Source of the DNA: Streptomyces sp. NBC_00353
GTDB taxonomy: Bacteria > Actinomycetota > Actinomycetes > Streptomycetales > Streptomycetaceae
Length of the DNA stretch: 64,000 nt
Direction of reading: 5' to 3'
Assembly (NCBI RefSeq): GCF_036108815.1
Contig: NZ_CP107985.1
Coordinates: 3,906,001-3,970,000, forward strand
Part shown: piece by piece, positions 19,118 to 27,561 of the stretch
Layout: every line of letters begins with the position of its first letter
Position numbering within the stretch: the first letter of the stretch is position 1
Program-made: the position numbers and the translations under genes
The notes under the pieces: model-generated
Seen by the model: only the letters and a program-made list of their open reading frames with translations
Told to the model about the DNA's origin: nothing
Database searches by the model: none

Positions 19118-20191
19118 TTACTGCACGAGGCCGAGCTTCTCCGCGGCGGTGGCGGCGTCGACCGGTACGGTGACGGGCTGCGGGGCGCCCGCGACGGCCC
19201 AGTCCGGATCCTTCAGACCGTTGCCGGTGACCGTGCAGACGATCTTCTGGCCGGGGTCGACCTTGCCCTCTTCGGCAGCCTTGAGCAGACCGGCGACCGA
19301 TGCGGCCGAGGCAGGCTCGACGAAGACGCCCTCCTGAGAGGCCAACAGACGGTAGGCGGACAGAATTTGACGGTCCGTCACCTCGTCGATGAAGCCACCC
19401 GACTCGTCGCGCGCGTCCAGCGCGTACTGCCAGGAGGCCGGGTTGCCGATCCGGATCGCGGTGGCGATGGTCGACGGGTCCTTGACGATCTCGCCGCGGA
19501 CGATGGGCGCGGAGCCCGAGGCCTGGAAGCCCCACATGCGCGGCCTGTGCGTCGACATGGCATCCGCGGCGTACTCCGTGTAACCCTTCCAGTACGCGGT
19601 GATGTTGCCCGCGTTGCCGACCGGGAGGACATGGATGTCGGGGGCGTCGCCGAGCGCGTCGACGATCTCGAACGCCGCGGTCTTCTGGCCCTCGATACGG
19701 ACCGGATTGACCGAATTGACCAGCGCCACCGGGTAGTTGTCCGAGAGCGAGCGGGCCAGCGTCAGGCAGTCGTCGAAGTTGCCGTCGACCTGGAGGATCT
19801 TGGCGCCGTGGACGAGCGCCTGGCCCATCTTGCCGAGCGCGATCTTGCCCTGCGGTACGAGGACGGCGCAGACCATGCCCGCCCGCACCGCGTACGCGGC
19901 GGCGGAAGCGGAGGTGTTGCCGGTGGAGGCGCAGATGACGGCCTTGGCCCCCTCCTCCTTGGCCCGGGTGATCGCCATCGTCATACCGCGGTCCTTGAAG
20001 GACCCGGTGGGATTGGCGCCCTCCACCTTGAGGTGCACCTCGCAGCCCGTGCGCTCGGAGAGGACCTGAGCGGGAACGAGCGGCGTGCCACCCTCACGAA
20101 GCGTGACGACCGGCGTCGTGCTCGTGACCGGAAGACGGTCCCGGTACTCCTCGATGATGCCGCGCCACTGGTGGGTGCCCTTGCTGGTCAT
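19118..20191 (-). CDS. thrC: Threonine synthase
   Basis: PLP enzyme converting O-phosphohomoserine to threonine. 357 residues. The PLP lysine lies in ANPTGSFKDRGMTMA, and the phosphate-binding loop is PVGNAGNITAYWKG. It begins six bases after the hom stop, so the two are co-transcribed. It is the short, microbial type without the long N-terminal domain of yeast or E. coli ThrC. Confidence 0.97.
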   Translation of the reverse strand: MTSKGTHQWRGIIEEYRDRLPVTSTTPVVTLREGGTPLVPAQVLSERTGCEVHLKVEGANPTGSFKDRGMTMAITRAKEEGAKAVICASTGNTSASAAAYAVRAGMVCAVLVPQGKIALGKMGQALVHGAKILQVDGNFDDCLTLARSLSDNYPVALVNSVNPVRIEGQKTAAFEIVDALGDAPDIHVLPVGNAGNITAYWKGYTEYAADAMSTHRPRMWGFQASGSAPIVRGEIVKDPSTIATAIRIGNPASWQYALDARDESGGFIDEVTDRQILSAYRLLASQEGVFVEPASAASVAGLLKAAEEGKVDPGQKIVCTVTGNGLKDPDWAVAGAPQPVTVPVDAATAAEKLGLVQ

Positions 20192-20197
20192 GGGTCC

Positions 20198-21496
20198 TTA
20201 CTCCCCTTCAACACGCATGATGCTGGCGACACCGCGCACGGTGTCGAGCTTGCGCAGCGCCTCGACGGTCGCCGAGAGGGCGGCGTCGGGCGCGCGGTGG
20301 GTGACGACGACGAGAGATGCCTCGCCGCCTCCGTCCTGGCGGCCTTGCTGGCGGACCGTATCGATGGATACGCCCTGTTCGGCGAAGACCGTCGCGACCT
20401 GGGCGAGTACGCCAGGCTTGTCGGCCACGTCGAGACTGATGTGGTACCGCGTGACGACCTCGCCCATGGGGCTGACCGGCAGACGCGTGTACGCGGACTC
20501 ACCGGGGCCGGTGGCCTCGTTGAGCTTGTTCCGGCAGACCGCGACCAGGTCGCCGAGGACCGCGGAGGCGGTCGGGGAACCGCCCGCGCCGGGGCCGTAG
20601 AACATCAGCTGCCCGGCGGCATCCGCCTCGACGAAGACCGCGTTGTACGCCTCACGGACGGAGGCCAGCGGATGGCTGAGCGGGATCATCGCCGGGTGCA
20701 CGCGCGCGGTGACGGACCGGCCGTCGGCGGCGCGCTCGCAGATGGCGAGGAGTTTGACGGTGCAGCCCATGCGGCGGGCCGACGCGATGTCGGCCGCGGT
20801 GACCTCGGTGATGCCCTCGCGGTGCACCTCGCCGATCCGCACCCGGGTGTGGAAGGCGATTCCGGCGAGGATCGCGGCCTTGGCGGCGGCGTCGAAGCCC
20901 TCGACGTCGGCGGTCGGGTCGGCCTCGGCGTACCCGAGGGCGGTGGCCTCGTCGAGCGCCTCGGAGTAGCCCGCGCCGCTGGTGTCCATCTTGTCGAGGA
21001 TGAAGTTGGTCGTGCCGTTGACGATGCCCAGCACCCGGTTGACCTTGTCACCGACGAGGGACTCGCGCAGCGGCCGCACGAGCGGAATGGCACCGGCCAC
21101 GGCCGCCTCGTAATAGAGGTCTCGGCCGTACTGTTCGGCGGCGGCGTGCAGAGCGGCGCCGTCCTCGGCGAGCAGCGCCTTGTTGGCGGAGACGACACTC
21201 GCGCCGTGCTCGAAGGCGGTGGTGATGAGTGCGCGGGCCGGCTCGATGCCGCCGATGACCTCGATGACGACGTCGATGTCGCCCCGTTTGACCAGGGCGG
21301 TCGCATCGGTGGTGATCAGCGCGGGGTCGATCCCCTCCCGCGCCTTCGAGGGCCGGCGGACGGCGACACCGGCGAGCTCGATGGGCGCGCCGATGCGCGC
21401 GGCGAGGTCGTCGGCGTGCGTCGTCATGATGCGCGCCACCTCTGAGCCGACCACTCCACAGCCCAGCAGCGCCACCTTCAGCGGACGCGTACGCAT
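20198..21496 (-). CDS. hom: Homoserine dehydrogenase
   Basis: NAD(P)H-dependent reduction of aspartate semialdehyde to homoserine. 432 residues from the ATG giving MRTRPLKVALLGCG; GAGG is seven bases upstream, whereas the preceding in-frame ATG leaves only four. The Rossmann loop is GCGVVGSEVARIM, the catalytic region is EAAVAGAIPLVRPLRESL, and a C-terminal ACT domain (about residues 350-432, ISLDVADKPGVLAQVAT) should mediate threonine feedback. It precedes thrC with a 6-bp gap. Confidence 0.97.
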   Translation of the reverse strand: MRTRPLKVALLGCGVVGSEVARIMTTHADDLAARIGAPIELAGVAVRRPSKAREGIDPALITTDATALVKRGDIDVVIEVIGGIEPARALITTAFEHGASVVSANKALLAEDGAALHAAAEQYGRDLYYEAAVAGAIPLVRPLRESLVGDKVNRVLGIVNGTTNFILDKMDTSGAGYSEALDEATALGYAEADPTADVEGFDAAAKAAILAGIAFHTRVRIGEVHREGITEVTAADIASARRMGCTVKLLAICERAADGRSVTARVHPAMIPLSHPLASVREAYNAVFVEADAAGQLMFYGPGAGGSPTASAVLGDLVAVCRNKLNEATGPGESAYTRLPVSPMGEVVTRYHISLDVADKPGVLAQVATVFAEQGVSIDTVRQQGRQDGGGEASLVVVTHRAPDAALSATVEALRKLDTVRGVASIMRVEGE

Positions 21497-21546
21497 CATC
21501 CGACCTCGTTTCTCATGCATGCTCATGTGTGGACCAGTCTCACTCA

Positions 21547-21575
21547 CCGGACGGGAGTTTCTGTCACCCGTCCGG
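21547..21575. terminator. Hairpin between lysA and hom
   Basis: CCGGACGGG, an 11-base loop, then CCCGTCCGG: a perfect 9-bp stem 20 bp after the lysA stop and 50 bp before the hom start. With no T-run it may be a Rho-type or partial terminator, or an attenuator in the leader that connects lysA to hom. Confidence 0.55.
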
Positions 21576-21595
21576 ATCCTGAGACATCTATTTCA

Positions 21596-22987
21596 TCAGC
21601 CGACATCAAGACGCAGGAGATCTTCCTCCGTCTCGCGCCGGACGATCACCCGCGCCTCTCCGTCGCGCACGGCGACGACGGGCGGGCGCAGCGCGTGGTT
21701 GTAATTGCTCGCCATCGAGCGGCAGTAGGCGCCGGTGGCGGGCACGGCGATCAGATCGCCGGGCGCGAGGTCGGACGGCAGGAACGCGTCCTTGACCACG
21801 ATGTCACCGCTCTCGCAGTGCTTGCCGACGACGCGTACGAGCATCGGTTCGGCGTCGGAGCGGCGCGAGACGAGCGCGACGCTGTACTCGGCGTCGTAGA
21901 GCGCGGTGCGGATGTTGTCCGACATGCCGCCGTCGACACTGACGTAGGTACGCAGTCCTTCGAGGTGCTTGATGGTGCCGACCTCGTACAGCGTGAACGC
22001 GGTGGGGCCGACGATGGCGCGCCCGGGCTCGACCGAGATCCGCGGAGTGGCGAGGCCGGCCGACTCGCACTCGCGGGTCACGATGTCGCCGAGCGCCTTG
22101 GCGATCTCGTGCGGCTCGCGCGGGTCGTCGTCGGAGGTGTACGCGATGCCCAGACCACCGCCGAGGTCGATCTCCGGCAGCTCGACACCGTGCTCGTCGC
22201 GCACCTCGGCGAGGAGCTGGACCACGCGGCGGGCGGAGACCTCGAAGCCGGCCATGTCGAAGATCTGCGAGCCGATGTGCGAGTGGATGCCGATGAGTTC
22301 GATCCCATCGAGCGTGAGCGCCCGGCGCACTGCTTCGGCGGCCTGTCCTCCGGCCAGCGCGATGCCGAACTTCTGGTCCTCGTGGGCGGTGGCGATGAAC
22401 TCGTGGGTGTGCGCCTCGACGCCGACCGTCACCCGGATCTGGACACGCTGCCGCTTGCCGAGCCGCTGCGCGATGTGCGAGACGCGGACGATCTCCTGGA
22501 ACGAGTCGAGCACGATACGCCCGACACCGACCTGGACGGCCCGCTCGATCTCGGCGACGGTCTTGTTGTTGCCGTGGAAGGCGATGCGCTCGGCGGGCAT
22601 GCCGGCGTCGAGTGCGGTGGTCAGCTCGCCGCCGGAGCAGACGTCGAGGTTGAGCCCCTCCTCCTTGAGCCAGCGCACGACAGCCCGTGACAGGAACGCC
22701 TTGCCGGCGTAGAAGACATCGGCGCCCGGTCCGAACGCGTCGGCCCAGGCGCGGCAGCGGGCGCGGAAGTCGCTCTCGTCGAGGAAGTAGGCGGGCGTGC
22801 CGAATTCCTCGGCCAGCCGGGTCACTTCGATCCCGCCGACGGTCACGGCGCCGTCGTCGTTGCGGGAGACGGTGCGGGCCCAGACCTTCTCGTCGAGGAC
22901 GTTCAGGTCGGCGGGCGGGGCCGTGTAGTGCCCCTCGGTCAGGACGTCGGCGTGACGGGGACCGGCGGGGTGTGCGGATCGGCTCAT
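21596..22987 (-). CDS. lysA: Diaminopimelate decarboxylase
   Basis: PLP enzyme of the alanine-racemase fold forming L-lysine from meso-DAP. 463 residues, starting MSRSAHPAGPRHADVLTEG. The PLP lysine is in DVFYAGKAFLS; the substrate and PLP motifs GIHSHIGSQIFD, DLGGGLGIAY and EPGRAIVGPT are all intact. The upstream frame belongs to another gene in a different reading frame. It lies 26 bp downstream of the ArgS-like gene, likely one transcript. Confidence 0.97.
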   Translation of the reverse strand: MSRSAHPAGPRHADVLTEGHYTAPPADLNVLDEKVWARTVSRNDDGAVTVGGIEVTRLAEEFGTPAYFLDESDFRARCRAWADAFGPGADVFYAGKAFLSRAVVRWLKEEGLNLDVCSGGELTTALDAGMPAERIAFHGNNKTVAEIERAVQVGVGRIVLDSFQEIVRVSHIAQRLGKRQRVQIRVTVGVEAHTHEFIATAHEDQKFGIALAGGQAAEAVRRALTLDGIELIGIHSHIGSQIFDMAGFEVSARRVVQLLAEVRDEHGVELPEIDLGGGLGIAYTSDDDPREPHEIAKALGDIVTRECESAGLATPRISVEPGRAIVGPTAFTLYEVGTIKHLEGLRTYVSVDGGMSDNIRTALYDAEYSVALVSRRSDAEPMLVRVVGKHCESGDIVVKDAFLPSDLAPGDLIAVPATGAYCRSMASNYNHALRPPVVAVRDGEARVIVRRETEEDLLRLDVG

Positions 22988-23013
22988 GGTGTTGCTCTGC
23001 TCTTTCGGATCTC

Positions 23014-24078
23014 TCAGAGGTGTTCGGGTGCGCTGATACCGAGCAGGGACAGGCCACCGGCGAGCACCGTCCCGGCGGCTTCGGCAACGGCCAGCCGGGA
23101 GCGGTGGGCGGCCGAGGGTTTCTCGTCGCCGACGGGCAGCGGGGACGCGGAGTCCTGGAAGTCGAAGAAGGCGTGCGCGACGTCTTCGAGATGCCGGGCG
23201 AGCCGGTCGGGCGCGCGGTGGCGGGCGGCGGCGGCGAGGGCCTCTGGGTAGTCGGCCAGCGCGCGCAGCAGTGCGGGTGCGTCGACATCCTCGTCGTACG
23301 AGCTGTCGAATCCGAGGAGCGCGGCGCCACGGGTGAGCGCGCGGGCCCGGGAGCGGGCGTAGCGGACGAGGAACAGCGGATTGCCGGCGCTCTGTACGAG
23401 CAGCTCGTCGTCGAGCGGGGCCCGGTCGTGCCCGGCCGGCCGCAGCAGCCCCCACCGGACGGCATCGGGCCCGAGCCGCTCCAGCAGCTCGCTCGCGGCG
23501 GCACCGGCGGGAAGGGGCCGGACGGCGGTGGGCGACGCAGCCGGCTCCCCCGGGGCGTCGATGTCGACCCCCAGCCGCACCCAGTCGGGGTCGGGCGACC
23601 CGTCGCAGCCGGTGCGCACCAGCGCACCCTGGGTGCGTGCGATGGTGCGCAGCGCGTGGGCGGTGACCGCGGCCCGGACCTCGCGGGCATGGCTCAACTG
23701 CAGGATGTCCCCGGCGAGCACGTCCCCGTGCCCGTACCGGGCCCCTCGCGCCAGCACATCGCGTACGAGCGCCTCGCGCGCGCGGGCATCCGCCGACGCG
23801 TCGAGCGTGAAGTTCAGGAATCCGGGCCCGGTGACCTCGACCCGCCCGATCCCCGGTGCGCCGGCGACCCGGTCCCGCAGGATCTCGGCGACCTCCCGGG
23901 CCGGCCGCGCGGCGGCCCCGGCCAGCTGGAGCGCGACGGCACAGGCGTAGTCCCCGCTGCCGCCGGGCCGTGTCCGCTCCACTCGCACGCGCGCGGGCAC
24001 GGGCGCGCGCAAGGCGTCCTCGTCGACCGCGCGACGCACGGCGCGCAGCACGGTCCTGGAGAGCTCGGCGGGGGTCAC
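23014..24078 (-). CDS. ArgRS-derived protein without catalytic domain (NrtL-like)
   Basis: 354 residues from a GTG (VTPAELSRTVLRAVRRAV). The first 85 residues resemble the N-terminal additional domain of arginyl-tRNA synthetase (GGSGDYACAVALQLAGAA, and ITGPGFLNF-type VTGPGFLNFTL). The last 110 match the DALR anticodon-binding helices (NPLFLVRYARSRARAL, HFFDF-like AHAFFDFQD). The Rossmann catalytic core with its HIGH and KMSK motifs is missing between them, so it cannot charge tRNA. It sits 0.7 kb from a divergently oriented tRNA-Arg gene. Role unknown; tRNA-Arg binding is the obvious inference. Confidence 0.8.
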   Translation of the reverse strand: MTPAELSRTVLRAVRRAVDEDALRAPVPARVRVERTRPGGSGDYACAVALQLAGAAARPAREVAEILRDRVAGAPGIGRVEVTGPGFLNFTLDASADARAREALVRDVLARGARYGHGDVLAGDILQLSHAREVRAAVTAHALRTIARTQGALVRTGCDGSPDPDWVRLGVDIDAPGEPAASPTAVRPLPAGAAASELLERLGPDAVRWGLLRPAGHDRAPLDDELLVQSAGNPLFLVRYARSRARALTRGAALLGFDSSYDEDVDAPALLRALADYPEALAAAARHRAPDRLARHLEDVAHAFFDFQDSASPLPVGDEKPSAAHRSRLAVAEAAGTVLAGGLSLLGISAPEHL

Positions 24079-24133
24079 GGGACAAGCGTATGGGAGGGAG
24101 GGGGGCGCTCCGCGACCTGGTTTCGCCATGCGG

Positions 24134-24568
24134 TCAGCCCGCGGCGCTCTCGGCCTTCCCGGCGCTTTGTCTGCCGTCGATCGACGGCGGGTCCTCCCTG
24201 TTCGCCAACTGCCGTACGAGCCGCACCAGCTCGCTCGGCTCGAAGGGCTTCGCCAGGAACGCGTCGACGCCCGCGACGACACCGTTGTCAACCTCGTACT
24301 GCGTACAGGCGCTGACGATCGCGACGGGTAGATGCCTGGTCCGCGGATCGGAGCGCAGGCGAGTGGCGGTCTGCAGACCGTCGAGCCGGGGCATGACGAC
24401 ATCGAGGGTGATCACATCGGGGCAGACCCGATGCACCAGGTCCAGGCACTCGACACCATCGGCCGCGGTCACGACCTCGAAGCCCTCAAGCTCGAGATTG
24501 ACCCTGATCAACTGCCGGATGACCTTGTTGTCGTCAACAACAAGCACGCGGCCACACGCCCCTGACAC
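24134..24568 (-). CDS. Stand-alone receiver-domain response regulator
   Basis: 144 residues, a single CheY-like receiver domain with no output domain. The acidic pair Asp12-Asp13 (VLVVDDNKVIRQL), phospho-acceptor Asp56 (TLDVVMPRLDG), the Ser/Thr switch (AIVSAC) and Lys (FLAKPFEP) are all present, so it should be phosphorylatable. GTG start (VSGACGRVL). A downstream GTG inside that segment is possible. No kinase gene lies beside it. Confidence 0.88.
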   Translation of the reverse strand: MSGACGRVLVVDDNKVIRQLIRVNLELEGFEVVTAADGVECLDLVHRVCPDVITLDVVMPRLDGLQTATRLRSDPRTRHLPVAIVSACTQYEVDNGVVAGVDAFLAKPFEPSELVRLVRQLANREDPPSIDGRQSAGKAESAAG

Positions 24569-24728
24569 ACTCCGAGAGTAGGCGGGACGTAGGGGCTGCG
24601 TCCGGGTTTTGCCCATTTCCGGCCCCGGACGGGTGGCGGCCGGGTGGCCCACGGACGGCACGGCGGACGCTACGGCGGAGGGCGTGGCGGCCGACGTGAC
24701 GCGGACGGTGGCCGCGTGGAAATACCTG

Positions 24729-24759
24729 TTCACGGACACCCCGCGGAAGCTGGTAGTGT
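24729..24759 (+). promoter_or_regulatory. Probable tRNA-Arg promoter
   Basis: TAGTGT at 24754-24759 is a good -10, about 31 bp upstream of the tRNA. The only -35-like element is a weak TTCACG at 19-bp spacing. Confidence 0.4.
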
Positions 24760-24789
24760 TTCACCCGTCGCAGAGCACGCCAGCGACAT

Positions 24790-24861
24790 GCCCCCGTAGC
24801 TCAGGGGATAGAGCATCGGCCTCCGGAGCCGGGTGCGCAGGTTCGAATCCTGCCGGGGGCA
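24790..24861 (+). tRNA. tRNA-Arg, anticodon CCG
   Basis: A full cloverleaf can be folded: acceptor GCCCCCG/CGGGGGC, D-arm GCTC/GAGC, anticodon loop CTCCGGA (anticodon CCG, reads CGG), T-arm GCAGG-TTCGAAT-CCTGC, discriminator A. CCA is not encoded. A terminator follows ten bases later. Confidence 0.97.
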
Positions 24862-24862
24862 C
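24848..24862 (+). other. Possible attB/attL core in the tRNA 3' end
   Basis: TCCTGCCGGGGGCAC, the 3' end of the tRNA plus one base, recurs exactly at 25092-25106. Integrases of actinobacterial elements commonly target this part of tRNA genes. No integrase gene is present nearby. Confidence 0.5.
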
Positions 24863-24870
24863 TTCCGGAT

Positions 24871-24912
24871 AGACCCTCTGACCAGCGGAAACGCTGAGCA
24901 GGGGGTCTTTTT
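24871..24912 (+). terminator. Terminator of tRNA-Arg
   Basis: AGACCC-CTG...CAG-GGGTCT with an inner CAGCG-GAAA-CGCTG stem, followed by TTTTT. A standard intrinsic terminator. Confidence 0.88.
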
Positions 24913-25091
24913 CATGCCGTTTTCCTGCCGTTGGATCCTGCGGACGGCGGCCAGTGCGCTGTGCACCCCGAGGCCCCTTGGGCGGGCACGGCCGTCAGCG
25001 AGCGGGACACGCCGCCATTCGGCGTCACGCCCGAACAACAGCCGCCCTCACCAACCGCTCCAATTTCGGCCGGAACGGGCCCCACCGGCTC

Positions 25092-25106
25092 TCCTGCCGG
25101 GGGCAC
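25092..25106 (+). other. Second copy of tRNA-Arg 3' end (att scar candidate)
   Basis: Exact 15-base repeat of 24848-24862 in direct orientation, 230 bp downstream. The flanks differ, so the identity is limited to this core. Confidence 0.5.
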
Positions 25107-25122
25107 CGCAGTTCGGGGGCCG

Positions 25123-25167
25123 AGCAGGCTCTCTGATCAGGCATGACGCCGGATCGGAGAGCCTGCT
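25123..25167. repeat. 16-bp inverted repeat upstream of the PAS-GAF phosphatase
   Basis: Arms AGCAGGCTCTCTGATC (25123-25138) and GATCGGAGAGCCTGCT (25152-25167) pair with one mismatch around a 13-base loop. It lies about 220 bp before the phosphatase start and just after the att-like repeat. No T-run. Could be an operator, an mRNA leader hairpin or a mobile-element remnant. Confidence 0.6.
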
Positions 25168-25383
25168 GTCGGATACGGGCCGGGCGCCGGGTTCCGTCGG
25201 GTGGTCCGGTGGGTCGACGATGACCTTCCGCTTCACCGCGCCCACGACCGCGCATCGGCGGTGGAGTGCTGGGTATCGGGTTCGGAGAGACGATGGAGGG
25301 ACCGCAGCGAGGCGGAAGGAGCAGCTACGGGCTGGGCCGGACGGAACTGCCGCCGTGGAGGCGAGCGGAAGGGGTGCCCGGGG

Positions 25384-27498
25384 ATGAGTACGACCGATGC
25401 GTTCCTGGCCGGGCTGGGCCTGCCAGGTGCGGCATCCGCGCCGAGCGGGCTGCTGGATTTGCTGAGCCTGGCTGCGGTGGTACTCGATGACAGTGGGCGG
25501 ATCGTCTTCTGGAGCCCGCAGGCGGAGGAGCTGTTCGGCTATACCGCCGAGGAGGCGCTGGGGACGTTCGCGGGCCGGCTGCTGGTGGAGGAACGGCACC
25601 TGGAGACGGTGATCGAGCTGTTCGCCCGGGTGATGCAGAGCGGGCAGCGCTGGTCGGGGAGTTTCCCGGTCCTGCACCGGGACGGCAGCACGCGGCTGGT
25701 GGAATTTCGCAACATGCGGCTGCAGGACGACCACGGGGGCTACTACGCGCTGGGCATTGCCACGGACCAGGCGACGCTGCAGCGCGTGGAGCGGGATCTG
25801 GCACTGTCCATACGGCTCGTCTCCCAGTCCCCCATCGGCCTGGGGGTCATGGACACCGAACTGCGGTACGTGCTTGTCAACCCGGTGCTGGCGCGCGTCG
25901 ACGGCCTGCCCGCCGACGAGCAGGTCGGGCGCGCCGTCAGCGACGCGCTGCCCTTCGCGAACGAGGATTCCATCGAGTCGGACATGCGCCGGGTCCTGGC
26001 CACCGGCATCCCGCTGCTGGACCGGTTCGTCGTCGGCCGCACCCCGGACGAATCCGACCAGGACCATGCCTGGTCGGTGTCCTTCTACCGGCTGGAGGAC
26101 CCTGGCGGGCAGGTGCTCGGACTCGCCACCTCGGTGGTGGACGTCACCGAGCAGCACCGGGCGGCTACCGACGCCACCCGGGCACGGCACCGGCTGGCGC
26201 TGGTCGCCGACGCGTCGGTCCGGGTCGGCACCACCCTCGATCTGGGACAGACCGCCCGGGAGTTGGCCGAGGTCTGTGTGCCACAGGTGGCCGACGTGGC
26301 CACGGTGGATGTGCTGGACAGCATCCTGCACGGCCACCGCAGCAGCGGGGGTGCGGTCGGCACGGCACGGTTCAGGGCACTGGCGGTGGCGTCGGCCCAC
26401 CCCACCATGGCCACTCACGCCGTCGATCCCACCGGCGACTACGCCCAGTACGACGCCAACCGTCTGATCACCCAGTGCGTCAACACCCGCCGGCCCGTCC
26501 TCAAGACCGATGTGACGGGCCAGGATCTGCGCCGCGTCGCCCGGGACGACGAATGCGCGGCGCTGCTGGCGGCAGCCGGAGTGCACTCCTACCTCGCGGT
26601 GCCGCTGATCGCCCGTGGCGAGGTGATCGGCGCCGTGGGCCTCATGCGCGCCGACAACCTGAGGCCCTTCGACGAGGACGACGTCGTCCTGGCCGGGGAG
26701 CTGGCTGCCCGCGCGGCGGTATGCATCGACAACGCACGCCTGTTCCAGAGCCAGCGGCACGCCGCCCTGACCCTTCAGCGCAGCCTGTTGCCCGAACGGC
26801 CGGCCGACCAACTGGGTCTGAAGATCGCCACTCGCTACCAGCCCGCCGGCGCCACCAGTGAGATCGGCGGCGACTGGTTCGACGTCATCCCACTGGCCGA
26901 CGACAAGACCGCCCTGGTCATCGGCGATGTCATGGGCAGCGGTATCGACGCCGCCGCCACCATGGGCCAGCTGCGCACCTCCACCCGCACGCTGACACAG
27001 CTCGACCTCGATCCCGACCAGGTCCTGCACTATCTCGACCGGGCCACCGCCGGCATCGAACACACCATCGCCACCTGCGCCTACGCCGTGTTCAACCCCC
27101 GCAACGGCACGTGCGACATCTCGCTGGCCGGGCACCTGCCGCCGGTCCTCATGCGACCGGGTCGTACCCCCGAACTGCTCGACCTGCCCACCGGCGCTCC
27201 GCTCGGCGTGGGCGGGGTCCCCTTCAGTACCACCCGCCTCGGCCTCGCCCCCGGTGACCAGCTGGTCCTGTACACGGATGGCCTGGTCGAGACCCGCGAC
27301 CAGGCCATCGACGATCGACTGGATCTCCTGCTGTCCCTGCTCGCGGGTCCGCACCGCGATCTTGAGGAGACCTGCGACCTGCTCCTGCGGGCGCTGCGCC
27401 GGCCCGGCGACCACGATGACGTGGCCCTGCTCATCGCCCGGCTGCCCGCCGCGGAGCCCGGAGACCCTCAGCCCACCGGCAGCCCCGGCGCCGGGTAG
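25384..27498 (+). CDS. PAS-PAS-GAF-PP2C (SpoIIE-type) serine phosphatase
   Basis: 704 residues, no membrane segment, so cytoplasmic. It has two PAS-like sensor domains (about 20-130 and 145-265), a GAF domain (about 290-440, ending in ARAAVCIDNARLFQSQ), then a PPM/SpoIIE phosphatase with metal-binding SEIGGDWFDVIPL and GDVMGSGIDAAATM and the late DHDDVALLIAR. Such proteins dephosphorylate anti-anti-sigma factors in partner-switching networks. It lacks the histidine-kinase-like ATPase domain found in the paralogue at 41837. The start MSTTDAFLAGLG follows GGAAGGGG. The last eight residues (PTGSPGAG) are encoded by the antisense of a glyA remnant, so the native 3' end has been replaced. Confidence 0.92.
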   Translation: MSTTDAFLAGLGLPGAASAPSGLLDLLSLAAVVLDDSGRIVFWSPQAEELFGYTAEEALGTFAGRLLVEERHLETVIELFARVMQSGQRWSGSFPVLHRDGSTRLVEFRNMRLQDDHGGYYALGIATDQATLQRVERDLALSIRLVSQSPIGLGVMDTELRYVLVNPVLARVDGLPADEQVGRAVSDALPFANEDSIESDMRRVLATGIPLLDRFVVGRTPDESDQDHAWSVSFYRLEDPGGQVLGLATSVVDVTEQHRAATDATRARHRLALVADASVRVGTTLDLGQTARELAEVCVPQVADVATVDVLDSILHGHRSSGGAVGTARFRALAVASAHPTMATHAVDPTGDYAQYDANRLITQCVNTRRPVLKTDVTGQDLRRVARDDECAALLAAAGVHSYLAVPLIARGEVIGAVGLMRADNLRPFDEDDVVLAGELAARAAVCIDNARLFQSQRHAALTLQRSLLPERPADQLGLKIATRYQPAGATSEIGGDWFDVIPLADDKTALVIGDVMGSGIDAAATMGQLRTSTRTLTQLDLDPDQVLHYLDRATAGIEHTIATCAYAVFNPRNGTCDISLAGHLPPVLMRPGRTPELLDLPTGAPLGVGGVPFSTTRLGLAPGDQLVLYTDGLVETRDQAIDDRLDLLLSLLAGPHRDLEETCDLLLRALRRPGDHDDVALLIARLPAAEPGDPQPTGSPGAG

Positions 27499-27561
27499 GC
27501 GTCCATCAGGTTCTTCACGTCGGTCGATTCCACGGAGCACCCCTGTCGGGGTGCGCGCCAG
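27468..27561 (-). pseudogene. glyA: Deletion scar of a second glyA copy
   Basis: Bases 27468-27523 match the last 56 bases of the intact glyA (36274-36329, stop codon included) with one mismatch. On the minus strand they still encode KNLMDAYPAPGLPVG. Directly joined to this, 27522-27561 matches 37659-37698, the leader upstream of the intact glyA, with one mismatch. The 1.3-kb gene body between the two blocks is gone, with a two-base (GG) overlap at the junction. Scar and intact gene have the same orientation. Confidence 0.9.

Larger units (their letters stand above)
24913..25383. other. Gene-free stretch after the tRNA
   Basis: No credible gene in about 470 bp. It holds the second 15-base copy of the tRNA 3' end and a 16-bp inverted repeat, both listed separately. 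Its composition looks like scrambled remnants, as expected at a former integration site. Confidence 0.5.

Noticed and set aside
14037..22987. A biosynthetic gene cluster around the LCP, rho and threonine genes
   Set aside because: All are housekeeping genes in the order usual for the genus; no tailoring or assembly enzymes.
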